This document shows, piece by piece, positions 44,582 through 58,033 of a stretch of 64,000 nt of DNA. The position numbers and the translations under genes are program-made. The notes under the pieces are model-generated. The model was not told the origin of the DNA, did no database searches, and saw only the letters and a list, made by a program, of their open reading frames with translations. The DNA comes from Blasia pusilla (Eukaryota > Marchantiophyta > Marchantiopsida > Blasiales): the NCBI GenBank assembly GCA_050084515.1, contig CM114272.1, positions 57,784,001-57,848,000 of the forward strand, given 5' to 3'. How positions within the stretch are numbered: position 1 is the first letter of the stretch; every line of letters starts with the position of its first letter.

Positions 44582-47218
44582 GAAAAAAGAAAGACATTGT
44601 CTAAGCAAAGATGGACTTCACAAAAAATATTTTCCTTAGAGTTTTACATTTAATATTTGCAAGGGAGAATAACAAAATCAGTTTTCAAAAGGAGATAATT
44701 TTATTAAAAAAAACCAAAGAAAACCCTTACTCCTCTTCAATATAAGGTAATGGTTTTCTTTGTTTTTCTTTTAAAGAAGGGAGGGAATTGCAATTTTCAA
44801 TATGGGAAGATAACATAGGGAAAAGAAACTACAACATTTCTTTCTATAATATACGAGAATGAGACTTAATTTTCAATCATGGAAGGGAAGACAAGAAATA
44901 CATGCTTTCTTAAACAGTAATTTTTTCAATCATGAGAAGGGAGGAGAAAAGGATGAATTTCTAGAAATGAAGGTTTCTTAGAAAAAAATTTCAAAAACTT
45001 AAATTTCAATAGGATAGGGGAGGAAACACTCTTCCTAACAACGCTACCCTACCCTTTCCTAGTCCTATACATACTACCAAAATATTTTTTAGGAAATCTA
45101 GTGCCACGTGTCACAAGAGGAACAACAACAAAGAGCACAAAAAAAACTGCATCCTCCAATTATTATGTAGGTTGTGTATTATCTATCAATTTACAAGTGA
45201 AATGCAGCAGTTGGAGAAACAACACCCAAACTGGTTAGAACTAACATTATTTACCCGTAATGTTCAAGTTCCAAAAATTTAGCCCCCAAATTCTCATTTT
45301 ATCAAGCTCTGTTACTTCAAATACTAGTTAGGACCCATTAGTGGATGATTTTAAAGTATTCACTATTCTCACCCATTTTTGCTAGCGTGAACCCCCCACT
45401 TAAGGTGACCAAAATGTTTGAGTCAAAACGAATGATTTTTGTGAGACAGGAGTGGTTACAAAGATTTATATCCTCCATTTCGTTTGACGGTTTCACATTT
45501 GGGTTTTCTAAAACATTATCTTTTGCGGAGGTAAAGGAAATGGAAAGAAGTTTAATTTCGGACCTGCCAAGCATTTCAAGTCTTACTACAAAGTTTACAC
45601 TTTGGTCTCCTTTCCAGGTTTTCTCAGTCTGAGTTTTCTGCAAGTTTTAGTTTGTCTAACTGCACTGAGTTTGTTTTACAATGGAGCAAGACGTGAAGGT
45701 AGACCTCATAAAGGACTACCTCCACGTTTTGCTCCCTTGGTCATGTCCAGAGGTTTCAAACATGGATGGGTAAGAAACCTCAGTCAGTACCCGAACAGTG
45801 GGGACACTGATATGTTCCGAAAGCTGGAAGTAAAGGATTTTCAAAGTTTATAAAAGATATCCAAATCGAACTTCGTTGTTGATGGATGCGATGTTGGCTT
45901 TGGGTAGGTCGAGATTACAATGTTTCAGTTCTAGTATTCTATGTTCCATACCACATTCCCCGGGGGTTGAGGGGAAAAGTTAGGATCGGCGGAGTTCCAG
46001 TCAGGTACAGACCAGGATTGCGGTTTGCACGACCAAACGTTCAGAGCTGTTCACAGTTTGATAGAATCGGTATATTTCGACTTGAATTGAAGAGTTTTCT
46101 AAGTTCGTTGAAAATATCCAAATGGATCAACCCTCAGGTTTTCGTTTCGGAGGTTTGATTGCTGAAAAGTTCCATCATTTTCATGTCGAGGTTGCGAAAT
46201 CTAAATTCCACCTACAGTCTCCATCCAGCAGGTAATTAACACAGCTACTGTGACCCTCTTCCACTTCCTCAGTATCGAAGAACTCGGTCTGTAAATAGGA
46301 CATGGCGATTACCAGAGAGACCCGGCATGTCTTGGTGAGGGTCCATATTGGCCTACCCTACTCAGCTCATCATCCTGACCTGTGAGAAGTTTTTCATTCC
46401 TTTCAGTGGTATACACCCAACTACGCTATCGAGGAACATGCCATTCGCAAGGGTTTCCCAGAAAACTTTGCAAATGTGCAGAACGACGGACATTGATTGC
46501 ATTACAAGCATTATATTGCCTAGCCACAACCCAAGAGGATTATTCACTGCTTCCAAGCATCAATTAACTCTGCCTAACTCGTCACTTTCAATAGGTGTGC
46601 AGGGAACACGGGAATGGGTTGCACTGCACTTCCAATCAACCAAGAAGAGGCAGTCTAGTTGTGGACTGATCACAACAGTCACCCTAATCAAGAGACTTGG
46701 ACTAGATCACAGTTGGAAATTCTCCATGATGCATCACCTGGGCTAAACGCGGCAGAGATCCACGTGACATCAAGAACCAAAACTTCTTCCAGATGATTCG
46801 GGTGTGAGACCCATAACAGGTCACATACTGCCACGGACCAGCTTCGTGTGACAACTGTGTCTCACTGCGGTTGAAAAAACCCTCCAATTTTGAAACAATG
46901 AATTTTAATAGGAAGTTCCTATAAGATTCCTCGTGCCTCCTTCAATGAAGGCTGTAATTGGAACAACTCTATTCTCAGGTTTGAGAAGTGCGTAAGCGTT
47001 GAATTCCGAGTCTTGCAATCCTTTATTGGGTTGGATATGACAACACATCCGCCCTACCAACTCAATTCAGATGTGCAAAATAACACTTTGGGTCCGTCCT
47101 CACAAAACCTTTCCACGGAAGCAACTGCGCTTGAAGGTGCCGGATCCGAGTGGCTCAACTATCTGAAGATATACATTAAAGAGTATTCAACAAACTTCAC
47201 CTCGTCCTGCAGTTTTAA

Positions 47219-48940
<1,722 letters not shown>

Positions 48941-49031
48941 GGTGCAATCAGAACGAGAGACCTGCGCGAGCAACAACGCCTCTCAGGAAACCAAAAGAGA
49001 CTGAGAGAAGCTCCGCTGGTTGATTTAGGGC

Positions 49032-49064
49032 TGGGCTGCACTCGCACTCGTACTCCAAACCCTA
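49032..49064 (-). promoter_or_regulatory. Telo-box and site II motif upstream of RPS8
   Basis: AAACCCTA (49057-49064, plus-strand reading) is the telo-box. TGGGCT (49032-49037) matches the site II consensus TGGGCY. Both lie about 90-125 bp upstream of the RPS8 start codon. This pair is a known signature of plant promoters for translation-machinery genes expressed in dividing cells. The match is exact; function is inferred from position. Confidence 0.6.
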
Positions 49065-49980
49065 TCGCGCAGGGATCGCATCCGACGGTCTTCCTCCAAC
49101 CACGTCGAAAATACAGTCTTGGTCTACTATATTGTGAAGACTAAATACTGGTATTGTAATCTTAAACGCTTTCCATGGGCTATTAAATGACCAGGCCTCC
49201 CCCACCCCTATGGAGAGTTTTAGAGGGAGTTCCTTTTTTCTACTCTTGAAGTTGGGTGTGGTTTTGGAATTCATTTGTTTTATGAGTTCCATAATTTTGT
49301 ATTCTTGATGGGTTTTCTTGTTGATCTTATATTAAATTTTTACTCCATCCCATGGGAGTGATGGACTTTAATCCATAAATGGGTCAATCCCATCCATCAG
49401 ATTTGAAAAGGCTTGTAATGTTCTCATGAGATTTTCTTGGGCCGTGAAAATCTCATGTCCGTTGAGTACATAAATTTGTGCATGATCTTGCAAAGAAATT
49501 TTTAATATTTAAATATTTAATATTTAATATTTTTCCCAGAAAAAATAGTTGGGAAATTGAAACCGTCCATAGGATTTCCCAATGGAGTAGGTGTTGTGCC
49601 CTATAAGTTTTGTGTGCATGGGTGGGGATCTTGGGAAGATTTCCCTAGTTTCTTCTTACTTTGGCTTGTTGTGGTCTTAGAGTTAATTCGTTCTTTGAGT
49701 TCCCAACCACTTTCACGTCTAGGTTTCAACACATTCTTTAGTTACTTTTTGAGTCCCGATTTGGCCCGGTCTAGTATTTTGCAAGTGCACTTCTTGCCTG
49801 TTCTTTGTGAGCTACTTAATTGTGAGTCTTCTCTACTTTGTGAACGTGTTGAAGTTTGCAAGTATTAGGAGTTATAATGTACTTGCGACTTACTCCTACA
49901 AGTGCTACTTGCATAATACTCACACAATGAATTTCGCATCCAAAGTTCCACTGCCTTTCAAGTCAACAAAAACTTTGGGA
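49065..49980. other. Intergenic stretch, possibly old LTR sequence
   Basis: No gene. T-rich sequence with small repeats (TTTAATATTTAAATATTTAA near 49500) lies just upstream of the gag-like part of the gypsy copy that begins near 50050. It could include that copy's 5' LTR, but no TG...CA boundaries or primer-binding site were found. Confidence 0.3.
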
Positions 49981-50050
49981 GTTGAAACTTGCAAGTGTAG
50001 CCATAGATAATTAGATGGAATTATCTATGGCTACACTTGCAAGTTCCAAC
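49981..50050. repeat. 32-bp near-perfect hairpin with 6-nt loop
   Basis: The left arm is 49981-50012 and the right arm 50019-50050, with loop AGATGG. 31 of 32 positions pair, the only mismatch being 49985 against 50046; the inner 27 pairs are uninterrupted. The core of the arm is GCAAGTGTAGCCATAGATAA. It sits at the edge of the old gypsy copy. Confidence 0.95.
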
Positions 50051-53000
50051 TCATATAGACTTGGGGCGTGAGGTTGGGATGGTTGCTCAGATAGACCAGG
50101 TGCAGCAACAGATTGTCGCGATGGCATTGAGATTACTCGATGCTGGACTAGTGGCATCGACATCATATGGAGCAGCCACAGATATGGAGGATCTTTGGTG
50201 GATGTGCGGGCTCAAAAAATGGAGGCAACCGTTGTGGATATGCGTGGAGCAACTGCAAAGACGGATCCACTAAGAGGGAAAGCTTGGAAATACATGAGGC
50301 TTCCTCTTTTACTTTGTGCGAGGCGATGAGGATCCCATTGATGGATTCTAATTAGAGTCCCTGGAGTATGGATGTTAGTGGTGTGTAGGCACGATGGGCG
50401 ATGGGAGAAGCGAGTGCAAAAACTCATGTTTTTTCTACTCATGGGGATCTCGTGTCAAGTATGTTGTCGGGGTCGGCCATTGCTATGTACCACATCCCAT
50501 GGTTTTCAGCTTCTCATGTTACGACATTGGGGGTGGCCCACGGAGGTTTTACGGATGATTGCTACGCTATGCGAGCGTGAAATTGGTGTTATTGTCTCAC
50601 GTTCAGAGGTGCTTAGGGAGGAGATGGTTGACTTGCCCTTGGAGCCTATGCTCATGCCGTCCACCTCATATTCGTGGCTTGTTGCGATTGCTAGGATGGC
50701 AAAGATGCCCGCTAGACCCGTGATAGAGTGTGTCATCATTTCTCCAAGTGTTGTTTTGTTGGATACCCAGGAACAAGTCTTCCATTTGTTAAGTCCAGGA
50801 GGTAGAGTGTTATGTCCGTAGCTCATCTTGTTGGATTTTGGAGCACAACCCCTGCTGTTGGGTAGGCATCGTTTACAGGATTGGGCCTAATGAGGATCGA
50901 TGTGGAGCGTTTCCATTTAGGATACACACATCATTGGATGGAGCAAGTACGACGTAATTTATCACTAGACATGAGATCATTGAGACTATTCAACTCAGGC
51001 AAATAAGCCTGTAATGCGAGCCAAGGCGATAGTGGCCAATGTTGAGTCATATGATGTCTTGGTTGGAGGAGCAATGTTGTAACGATGGGATTTTCCTTAG
51101 ATTATTGGGAGGAGTCAATATCTTAGAAACTAGGATGGTAGTCAAGTAATGGGCGACTTAGCTCGTTACTTATTCGATTCGCGAATGGAGAGATTGAGCG
51201 ATGGCGAGGAGAGATGGTGACTCTAGCATCATTCATGTGTGCCATCACGTGACCTAATGAGTGAGGGTCATGTTCATGCGGATGACACACTCGTGATTGA
51301 CACCCCTATGGAGAGGAGTGTTATGGTAGTAGCATCATTCTGTGGATGAGAGATGCCTTTGTGAGGCTCAAGTGAGGAGGTTCAATGCTTGGCTCATGAG
51401 CACGTGCATATAGCTCGAAGTGAGGCATTTGCGCTAGAGCGTGACGGGTCATAGGAACCTGAGGTAGTCGAGGGTGCTACGATTTTGCCTCTCGACATCA
51501 TATCCATTGTGTGGGGTATCCCGGAGGAGGTATTCAAATATTAGATTAGCATTGGGTTGGCTTTTGTTTTGCAAGAAGGAGTGCACGTGCAGAAATACTT
51601 GTATGTTAAGCTTGATGAGATTATAAGGCGCATCTTTCTTTGATATGTGGCGCAATTTTGCCTCTGTTTTGTCTTTCCCGACTTTTTGTCTATGTCGTCC
51701 AAGCAGGGATACTAGAGTTCCCAAGTGACATCTCCTTGTTGGAGACATAAGACTTGGATCCAATAGGGATTATTTATTTGTTCATTGCAAGTTGGCAATG
51801 TTAGGGCTAGTCGAGTGTTGGATGAAATACCAGTTTAGCTGACATATGGTTCATGTTATTTTGGAAGATGATGAGGTTCTTAGACACTTGCAAGAACAGT
51901 AGTCCCTTTCTTCAACTTACATCTTGGAGAATATACCGATCCTCATGGATGTCATAGTACATATGCCCCATATATCACGTAAGGCTAGGCCCTTATTTGA
52001 CCCTCCCTATTTTCTCTCGACTTCATTAAAATATGTCTATTCTTAAAAAAAATTTAATAATCCAAAAAACCATGTGATGCAAAAGTATTTAACATCTATT
52101 ACAAAAATACAGATTGTTACGATTGGGCACTCTCCAAGTGCTCATCCAAATATTGAATTAAAAATGGAAGACCACAAAAATTGTCTTAGTCTGTAGTTAC
52201 ATTTTGGAGTCAAAAATAGCAAATCGAAGTCATTCAAGTGTGAGATTACATTACCACGACCAAGCCTACCAAGTTTCATTCCAATCCAATGGTGGAAACA
52301 AATCTTGGTCCAAAATGGAGCCTAAGAGTGAAAGGGAGTTGAGTGAATCCCCACTTCAAAGCGCTCTTCTTCCACTATCTCCTTCCTTTCTTAGCCTCAA
52401 TTTGTAGTTACAAGCTCAAAAATCATGAAATTGTGTGACACAATGTTCCCATGCTTTTGCAACGTATGGAGAAAAACATACTCTCCAAATGCTCACCTAG
52501 AGATTGAATTAAAAATGGAAGACCAGAAATACGATCGTGAATTTGTAATTACAGCCTAGAGTCAATATTATAAAATCCAAACCGTCCACGTGGGAGATTA
52601 CATTATCAAGACCAAGCCCCCAAAATTCCACTCCAATCCAATAGTGGAAATAAATTTTGGCCAAAGATGAAGGAGAAAAGTAAAATAATCCAAGTGAATC
52701 CCCATAAATATAAAAACATTTCCTTGAAATCAAGTGGAGGAGGGTATAACCGAAAACAAACCCACAATATACTAATATCAATATTTTTATATTATGTTAT
52801 TGATATCTTCTTTGGAATTGCATAGCCCCATGCAACTTTCGACTTCATTATCAATTTCTTTAGGGGGGGGTATTCTTCACCCCTTTCGACCAAAGTGTGA
52901 ACTTTTTTTCCCATTTTTGGAGGGCCTTGCTTACATCTACTTCATATTTTTAATTTCCCCCTCCCTTGTGTAAGTTCAACAAAATTCCAAATTTTTTCCG

Positions 53001-53850
53001 TTGGAAATTAAAAATACCCTTAAGTTTGACATACGTTGTTGTCGACTTTTCCTTCAGTAACGTCCCTTAGTACCGATCTTGAGCAATTCACACTCATGAG
53101 TGCACATAAGGTGCGTCCATGAATCACCCGTGCACTATTCTTGGATGCGGCAATTGTAGGTCCAAGAGCACATCGCCCACATCTATGATGGACCAACTCT
53201 GTGCCACATAAGGTATTGCGGAGAGGCATCCCAAAATCTATCTATATCTTGGATAAAGCGATGGGCCTCAATTTCTTGACATGGATTCTAAGCTTAGGAT
53301 GAGGTTGCAACAAATCACAGTTGTTGCACTTGTGTGCCTAGTGCTTGCCAAGACGGTTCAAGAAGTGGCTCGGGGTAAGATGCGAGGAGATTGGCACATC
53401 AGGGATGATTGTTAGAGACACCCTTAGACTTTCTGGGATGTCTTGTAGGTACATCGGAAGATGACAACCATAATATTGAGCATGGTTCATGGTACTGCAT
53501 ATCGAGATGAGAGGTGTGAGTTGGTTGTTGGGGAGTAGTCGAGCTATATATTTGAGATGGGCTTGCACCATAGCAACCATGGATACTCACGGTAGAGAGT
53601 CCTATTATAGTCACGATGGAGACTTGGGAGCCAGATATGGGCCCTAATGAGATTGGTGTTGGATACATTAGTTCCTTAGGAATCATAGGAGTTGTTTTAC
53701 TTTGAACATGCATGAATTGCGAACACTAAAGGGTCCAAGGATCTGCATTGATTTGTCTAGCGATACCCCAATTTTCCGATTATCCTACAGGTACAGTGAT
53801 ATGGAGAGAGTTATGATTCAAAGTAGAATCCAAGTCTTGGTTGTAGTAGG
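50051..53850 (+). pseudogene. Probable gag/protease part of an old Ty3/gypsy element
   Basis: This precedes the RT of the third gypsy copy in the same orientation. Long but broken frames (for example 50037-50273 and 50372-50821) have polyprotein-like composition, but I could not place a zinc knuckle or a DTG/DSG protease motif. About 51980-53000 is non-coding AT-rich sequence that looks foreign to the element and contains a direct repeat. Confidence 0.4.
52125..52690. repeat. Diverged direct repeat, about 350 bp apart
   Basis: A segment near 52125-52330 and one near 52475-52690 share TTGAATTAAAAATGGAAGACC, in pieces, then GAGATTACATTA(C/T)CA(C/A)GACCAAGCC and CATTCCAATCCAAT(G/A)GTGGAAA. Identity is roughly three quarters by eye. 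The repeat is non-coding and sits within the degraded gypsy copy. Confidence 0.7.
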
Positions 53851-54501
53851 ATAAGTGGAGATGTCGCATGAAGAGTATGCATTTTCCACTATCATGTTCA
53901 CCAAGAAGGATGTGCATGGCAACTAGACGGATAGGCTGACGTGTGGAGACTACCGACCTATCAACCGGCATACGAAGTCTGATACGCATGCCATGCCCAC
54001 TCCCGAGGAGATCTTTGATGTTATTGGATATGCAAAGATCTTCAGTTTATTGGATCTTTGAGCCAGATACCATCAGTTGCCTATAAAATTGGAGGACATG
54101 CAAAAGATGGCATTTTAGGGCATCGATCCTCATGAGAAGGATTGTATGTACTAATGGCGGTTCTTACCATTTGGGCTAAAGAACGCCCCTACAGAGTTTA
54201 AGAGGGTTATGGATAGGATATTTGATAGATTTTATGGGTTGTTACATTGATGACATCGTAGTCTTTAGCACCACGGTTGGAGAGCATGAGCGATATGTGG
54301 AGGAGATGTTTTGACAATCATAATTACATGGGTTGAAGCTACATCCAAGAAATTGCAAGTTTTTCTACGACCAAATTGAGTATTTGGGTCACATGATGTA
54401 CCCATATGGCCTTGGCATTCAACATAAAAAGGTAGAGGCTATCCCAGGCATTTCACGCCCTACAAATGTGAGTTGAGTTCGTGCATTCATGGGACTAGTG
54501 A
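53851..54501 (+). pseudogene. Decayed Ty3/gypsy reverse transcriptase, left part of an interrupted element
   Basis: With stops removed by eye the reading is MFTKKDVHGN, DYRPINRHTKSDTHAMPTPE, IFSLLDL, FLPFGLKNAPTEFKRVMDRI, YIDDIVVFSTTVGEHERY, LHGLKLHPRNCKFFYDQIEY and GLGIQHKKVEAIPGISRPTN, ending ...FMGLVK. This is the RT finger-palm series in order. It breaks at about 54502 in the middle of the RNase H connection and resumes at 59050. Confidence 0.9.
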
Positions 54502-54954
54502 AACTCTGTTCGCCTGACAGGCCACACAGGTTTTCACATATTGAGCAACATCTTCCTTCATGTTGGGCCAGAAGAACCTTTTGGCCAAAACAACAAGAGT
54601 AGATTTCTCCCCTCTGTGTCATGCCAAAAGTCCATCATGACATTCCACAAACACTTTGGTCTGTAGCTTGCCTTGACTTACATAGATCCTGCTCTACTTA
54701 AACCTTAGCAAGCCGTGTCTCAAACTTAGATTGGCCACCTTCTCGCCCCGCTTTAACTTCCCAAGATACTCCCTCGCTTGCGCATCCTTCATGTATCCTT
54801 CACGAATCCTTCTTTCGAGGTCTGTTTCATTAGGAAACATTGCTCTCAACACTTGTGTCGTCGATGTCATATGCTCATCCCTGCGACTTAACGCATTTGG
54901 AATGACATTGTTTTTCCCCGGCTTGTGGATTAGCTCCACATTCGTCAACGCCAA
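54502..54954 (-). pseudogene. Integrase N-terminal part, truncated
   Basis: The minus strand reads NVELIHKPGKNNVIPNALSR (the end of RNase H and its linker), then HDGLLA(stop)HRGEKSTLVVLA, KRFFWPNMKEDVAQYVKTC and VACQANRV. This is the H-x-H...C-x2-C zinc-binding domain of retroviral-type integrases. The catalytic core and any chromodomain are missing because the copy ends here. Confidence 0.85.
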
Positions 54955-54966
54955 GGTATCATGCTA

Positions 54967-55596
54967 TCAAAGTTGCTTTGGTGTTACGCGATCCTGGGTC
55001 TCAAAATACTTGAGCGATATGTTATCGGTGAATACTCGAGTCTTGTGAAGTCTCAGATAGTGACACCACTTTCTCAAGCAATGAACCACCGCGAACAACT
55101 CTTTCTCATCAGAGGACCATCTTCTTTTGGTGTCGCTGAGCTTCTTACTCTCATATGCTACAGGTCTCCCTTTTTGCACCAACATTCTAGAAATCGCGAA
55201 ATCACTAGCATCAGTGTGCACCTCGAACGGTTGGTCAAAGCCCCGCAGCTTCAGAATTGATTCTTGCGAGCGGATCTCTTTGACTTGATTGAATGCTTTA
55301 TCCACTTCCTCGGTCCATGTTGTGTTGGCAAATTTTGCGGTCCAATCTGTGAGAGGTTTTACTATTCCCAAAAATTTCTTCACGTATGTCCGGTAAAATT
55401 GGACCGCTCCGATGAACCTCCTCATCCCCTTCACAATGGAAGGCGGTTCCCATTCGGAAATGACGCTTATCTTCTCCATGTCTGGACTCACTCCATCTGC
55501 ACTAACCATATGCCCCAAGAACTTGATCTTCGTCAAAACAAACTCACTCTTATCCGCATTTGCATACAATTTATTCGTCATGAGTTTCTCAAACAC
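54967..55596 (-). pseudogene. Reverse transcriptase C-terminal part and RNase H
   Basis: LTKIKFLGHMVSADGVSPDM and FIGAVQFYRTYVKKFLGIVK close the RT. FEVHTDASDFAISRMLVQKG, RPVAYESKKLSDTKRRW, EKELFAVVHCLRKWCHYL and VFTDNISLKYFETQ form RNase H with the expected acidic residues (TDAS, EKE, TDN). The 209-codon frame is uninterrupted but is separated from the RT frame by a stop at about 55597. Confidence 0.85.
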
Positions 55597-55599
55597 TGT

Positions 55600-56556
55600 C
55601 TACAAATGTGCAGCGTGCTCCTCTAGTGTTTTGGAATAGATGAGTATGTCATCTATGTACATGATCACAAACTCATCCGTCTCCTTATGAAAGATGGAGT
55701 TCATCAAAGTGGTGAACGTTGGAGGCGCATTACAAAGACCGAAAGGCATTACCACAAACTCGAATGAACCATATCTCATTCTACACGTAGTCTTCTCTAC
55801 ATCCGCTTCGGCAATCTGAATCTGGTAATATCCTAATTTGAGGTCAATCCGGCTGAAATACTTGGCACCTGACAATCGATCAAAGAGGTCATCCATCCTT
55901 GGGAGAGGATTGTTGTTCCTTACCGTCACTCGATTCAGCACCCAGTAATCAACACAGAGTCTCAACTTCCCATCCTTCTTCTTCACAAAGAGAACAGGCG
56001 CTCCATAAGGTGACTTGCTAATTTGGATGTAACCCCTCTCTAGGAGTTCACCCAACTGTTTCTTCAACTCTGCAAGTTCTTCTTGATTCAACCCATATGG
56101 TGCCTTTGAAGATGGTTGAGATCTGGGTATCACCTCTATCTTATGATCAATCGTCCTATGTGGTGGTAGCTTAGTCAGAAGCTCCTTAGTCAACACATCT
56201 TCAAATTCTTTCACAACTCTCTTGAGTGTCTCAGGGATTCCCCTTGAAGTTGAGTTATGATCTCTGTGTCTCGCGCCTCTATTATCCTCTACTTGTCTCA
56301 TCAAGCAAAGGAATCCTTCCTCTAACTCGGCCAAACTCATCGTCCTGATGGCGTTCATCAACTCCGTCTTCCTAGGAATCTCACGAACGAATCTCGCATC
56401 CGTCCGTTTGCCGTTAACCAAGACGCTCAACCTCAAAGGTCTTCGCCTTAGTTCCACCTCATACGCATCCAAGAACGTGTTCCCCAAGACTCCATTGATT
56501 CCGTCCATGTCACAAACTGTGAAATTCTCCTTCAACTCAAATGCTCCGTATCCCAC
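55600..56556 (-). pseudogene. Protease tail and reverse transcriptase of the younger gypsy element
   Basis: The 318-codon frame contains [100 protein letters not shown] and [16 protein letters not shown]. The catalytic YIDD lies at 55648-55659. The usual DYR is DYW here. All RT blocks are in order. Confidence 0.9.
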
Positions 56557-56685
56557 AACTAGCCCTAAAACCAGCTTTGAGGTCTAGTGGGACTTGCCTC
56601 CCCCGAATCCTACCCTAATGGGCTTATCCGCCTTAGTGGTTGGCAATCCCAACATCTTCACGATTCTCGGGCTTAAGAATGAGTG

Positions 56686-56700
56686 CGAAGCACCTGTATC
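56686..56700 (-). other. Retroviral-type aspartic protease active site (DTGAS)
   Basis: VMLLVDTGASHSFLSPRIVK reads across this point on the minus strand between gag and RT. D-T-G-A/S is the catalytic motif of the retrotransposon protease that cuts the polyprotein. Confidence 0.85.
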
Positions 56701-56849
56701 AACAAGCAACATCACATCGCGATAAGCGATCTTGGATCCTAGGTAAATCGGATGGGCGTTCTCTTGGTGACTTGGAAAGATGTATCTAGATCTCCCGCCG
56801 ACAAGTGCTTAGCAGAATTACGCAATCATACTCGGTTTACTAACCTTGG

Positions 56850-57882
56850 TCCTCACACATTCCTTAGCCATATGCTCGAGTTCGCCACAGTTGTAGCAAA
56901 TCACTTTGGCATTTGTTGACTTCGTGAACGGCGGCCCTCTTGGCTTCGTGTTGAGTTCCACTCATTTCGCTGCTGGGGCAAGAGACCCTCCGTGGTCGCG
57001 CTCACTCCCATTCCAAACCCTCTTGGATGTCCCTTTGTTTTTCGGTAACTTAGACAAACTTTTTGGCTTGAAGGGTTTCTGGTTTTGGACTTCATCATCC
57101 CCTATCCGCTCCGCTAGTCTCAAAAGTTCCGTGCACGTCTTTGGAATGTGAGGCACACGGAAGAGGGCCTTTTCAGCGCTCGGTTTGAGTCCACTCAAGA
57201 AGATCACCTTCTTTGTAAACTCATCCGTGGAAAGTGAGCTCATGAGTGCACTAAACTCTCGTACATAAGCGTTAAGGGATCCGCTTTGGCGCAACCTCAC
57301 AAACTCCATGCCATCGTGATACTCCCGATATTACGGAGTGAATCGACTCCCAATCAACTCCTTGAAATCTTCCCAATTTAACTTTCTTCCATGGCCTATA
57401 TGTTCTTTACGGTGAGCCGTCCACCAGTGGAGAGCGTGATCCTTCAAAAACGTGACCGCTACAATCACTTTGTCTTGTTCTTCTGCTTGTTGCGCTTCGA
57501 AATAAAGTTTGAGTTCCATTAGAAACTCGCTCACTTTCCGCGAACGCCCCATTCCTGTAAATGGCGTTGGAAATTTTGTCTTACAAAGATTCTTGCGGGA
57601 ACTAGAGGCTCCATTCAACTTGAATTCTATTATCACCTTGCTCTGTTCGGCCATCTGGTCCGCCATCACCTTCATCAATCCCATCATTTGGATATAAAAG
57701 GCCAGATCATTTGAGTTTGGAACCAAAGGTCCCACGGAAAGATTTTTGTTTGTAACATCCTCATATCTCGGCACTTCGGTAGTCGCCATCTCCACCTCTG
57801 GCTCACGGTCCATCATTGATTCATCTCTCAGCTTTTTTGCTTTGACTCGCGGTTTCCTCGGTTCTTTGCCCTTGGTCGCCAT
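56850..57882 (-). pseudogene. gag of the younger gypsy element with CCHC zinc knuckle
   Basis: Starting at the ATG at 57882 (MATKGKEPRKPRVKAKKLRD), the nucleocapsid precursor includes DHALHWWTAHRKEH, then FVRLRQSGSLNAYVREFSAL and FLSGLKPSAEKALF, the standard Ty3/gypsy gag fold segments. The zinc knuckle C-Y-N-C-x4-H-x4-C is at 56857-56898. A stop near 57331 (GSRFTP*) and another near 56962 break the frame. Confidence 0.85.
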
Positions 57883-58020
57883 TTGCGAGTCCTCGCTTTC
57901 TCATATCTCCTCCTCGTCTCTTGCGTTCCTCCTCGAGCGTCATGGTCTTCCAACTACCTTGATTTCTTCTCAAACGTCCAGATCTTCCACGACCCCAAGT
58001 TCATGCTCACCAAAGATTTT

Positions 58021-58031
58021 CTCTGATACCA
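58021..58031 (-). other. Primer-binding site for initiator tRNA-Met
   Basis: On the minus strand, TGGTATCAGAG lies two bases after the LTR end and is complementary to the 3' end of plant initiator tRNA-Met, the usual primer for Ty3/gypsy minus-strand synthesis. This fixes the LTR at 58034-59049 as the 5' LTR. Confidence 0.85.
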
Positions 58032-58033
58032 CG

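Larger units (their letters stand above)
43081..47218. other. Intergenic stretch, AT-rich, with microsatellite and hairpin
   Basis: Contains the hairpin at 44473-44499 and the (AG)n run at 44539-44574. From about 45330 to 47200 the sequence becomes less AT-rich with short open frames on both strands; none resembles a known protein. The last few hundred bases before 47219 should include the RPS8 3'UTR. Confidence 0.35.
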
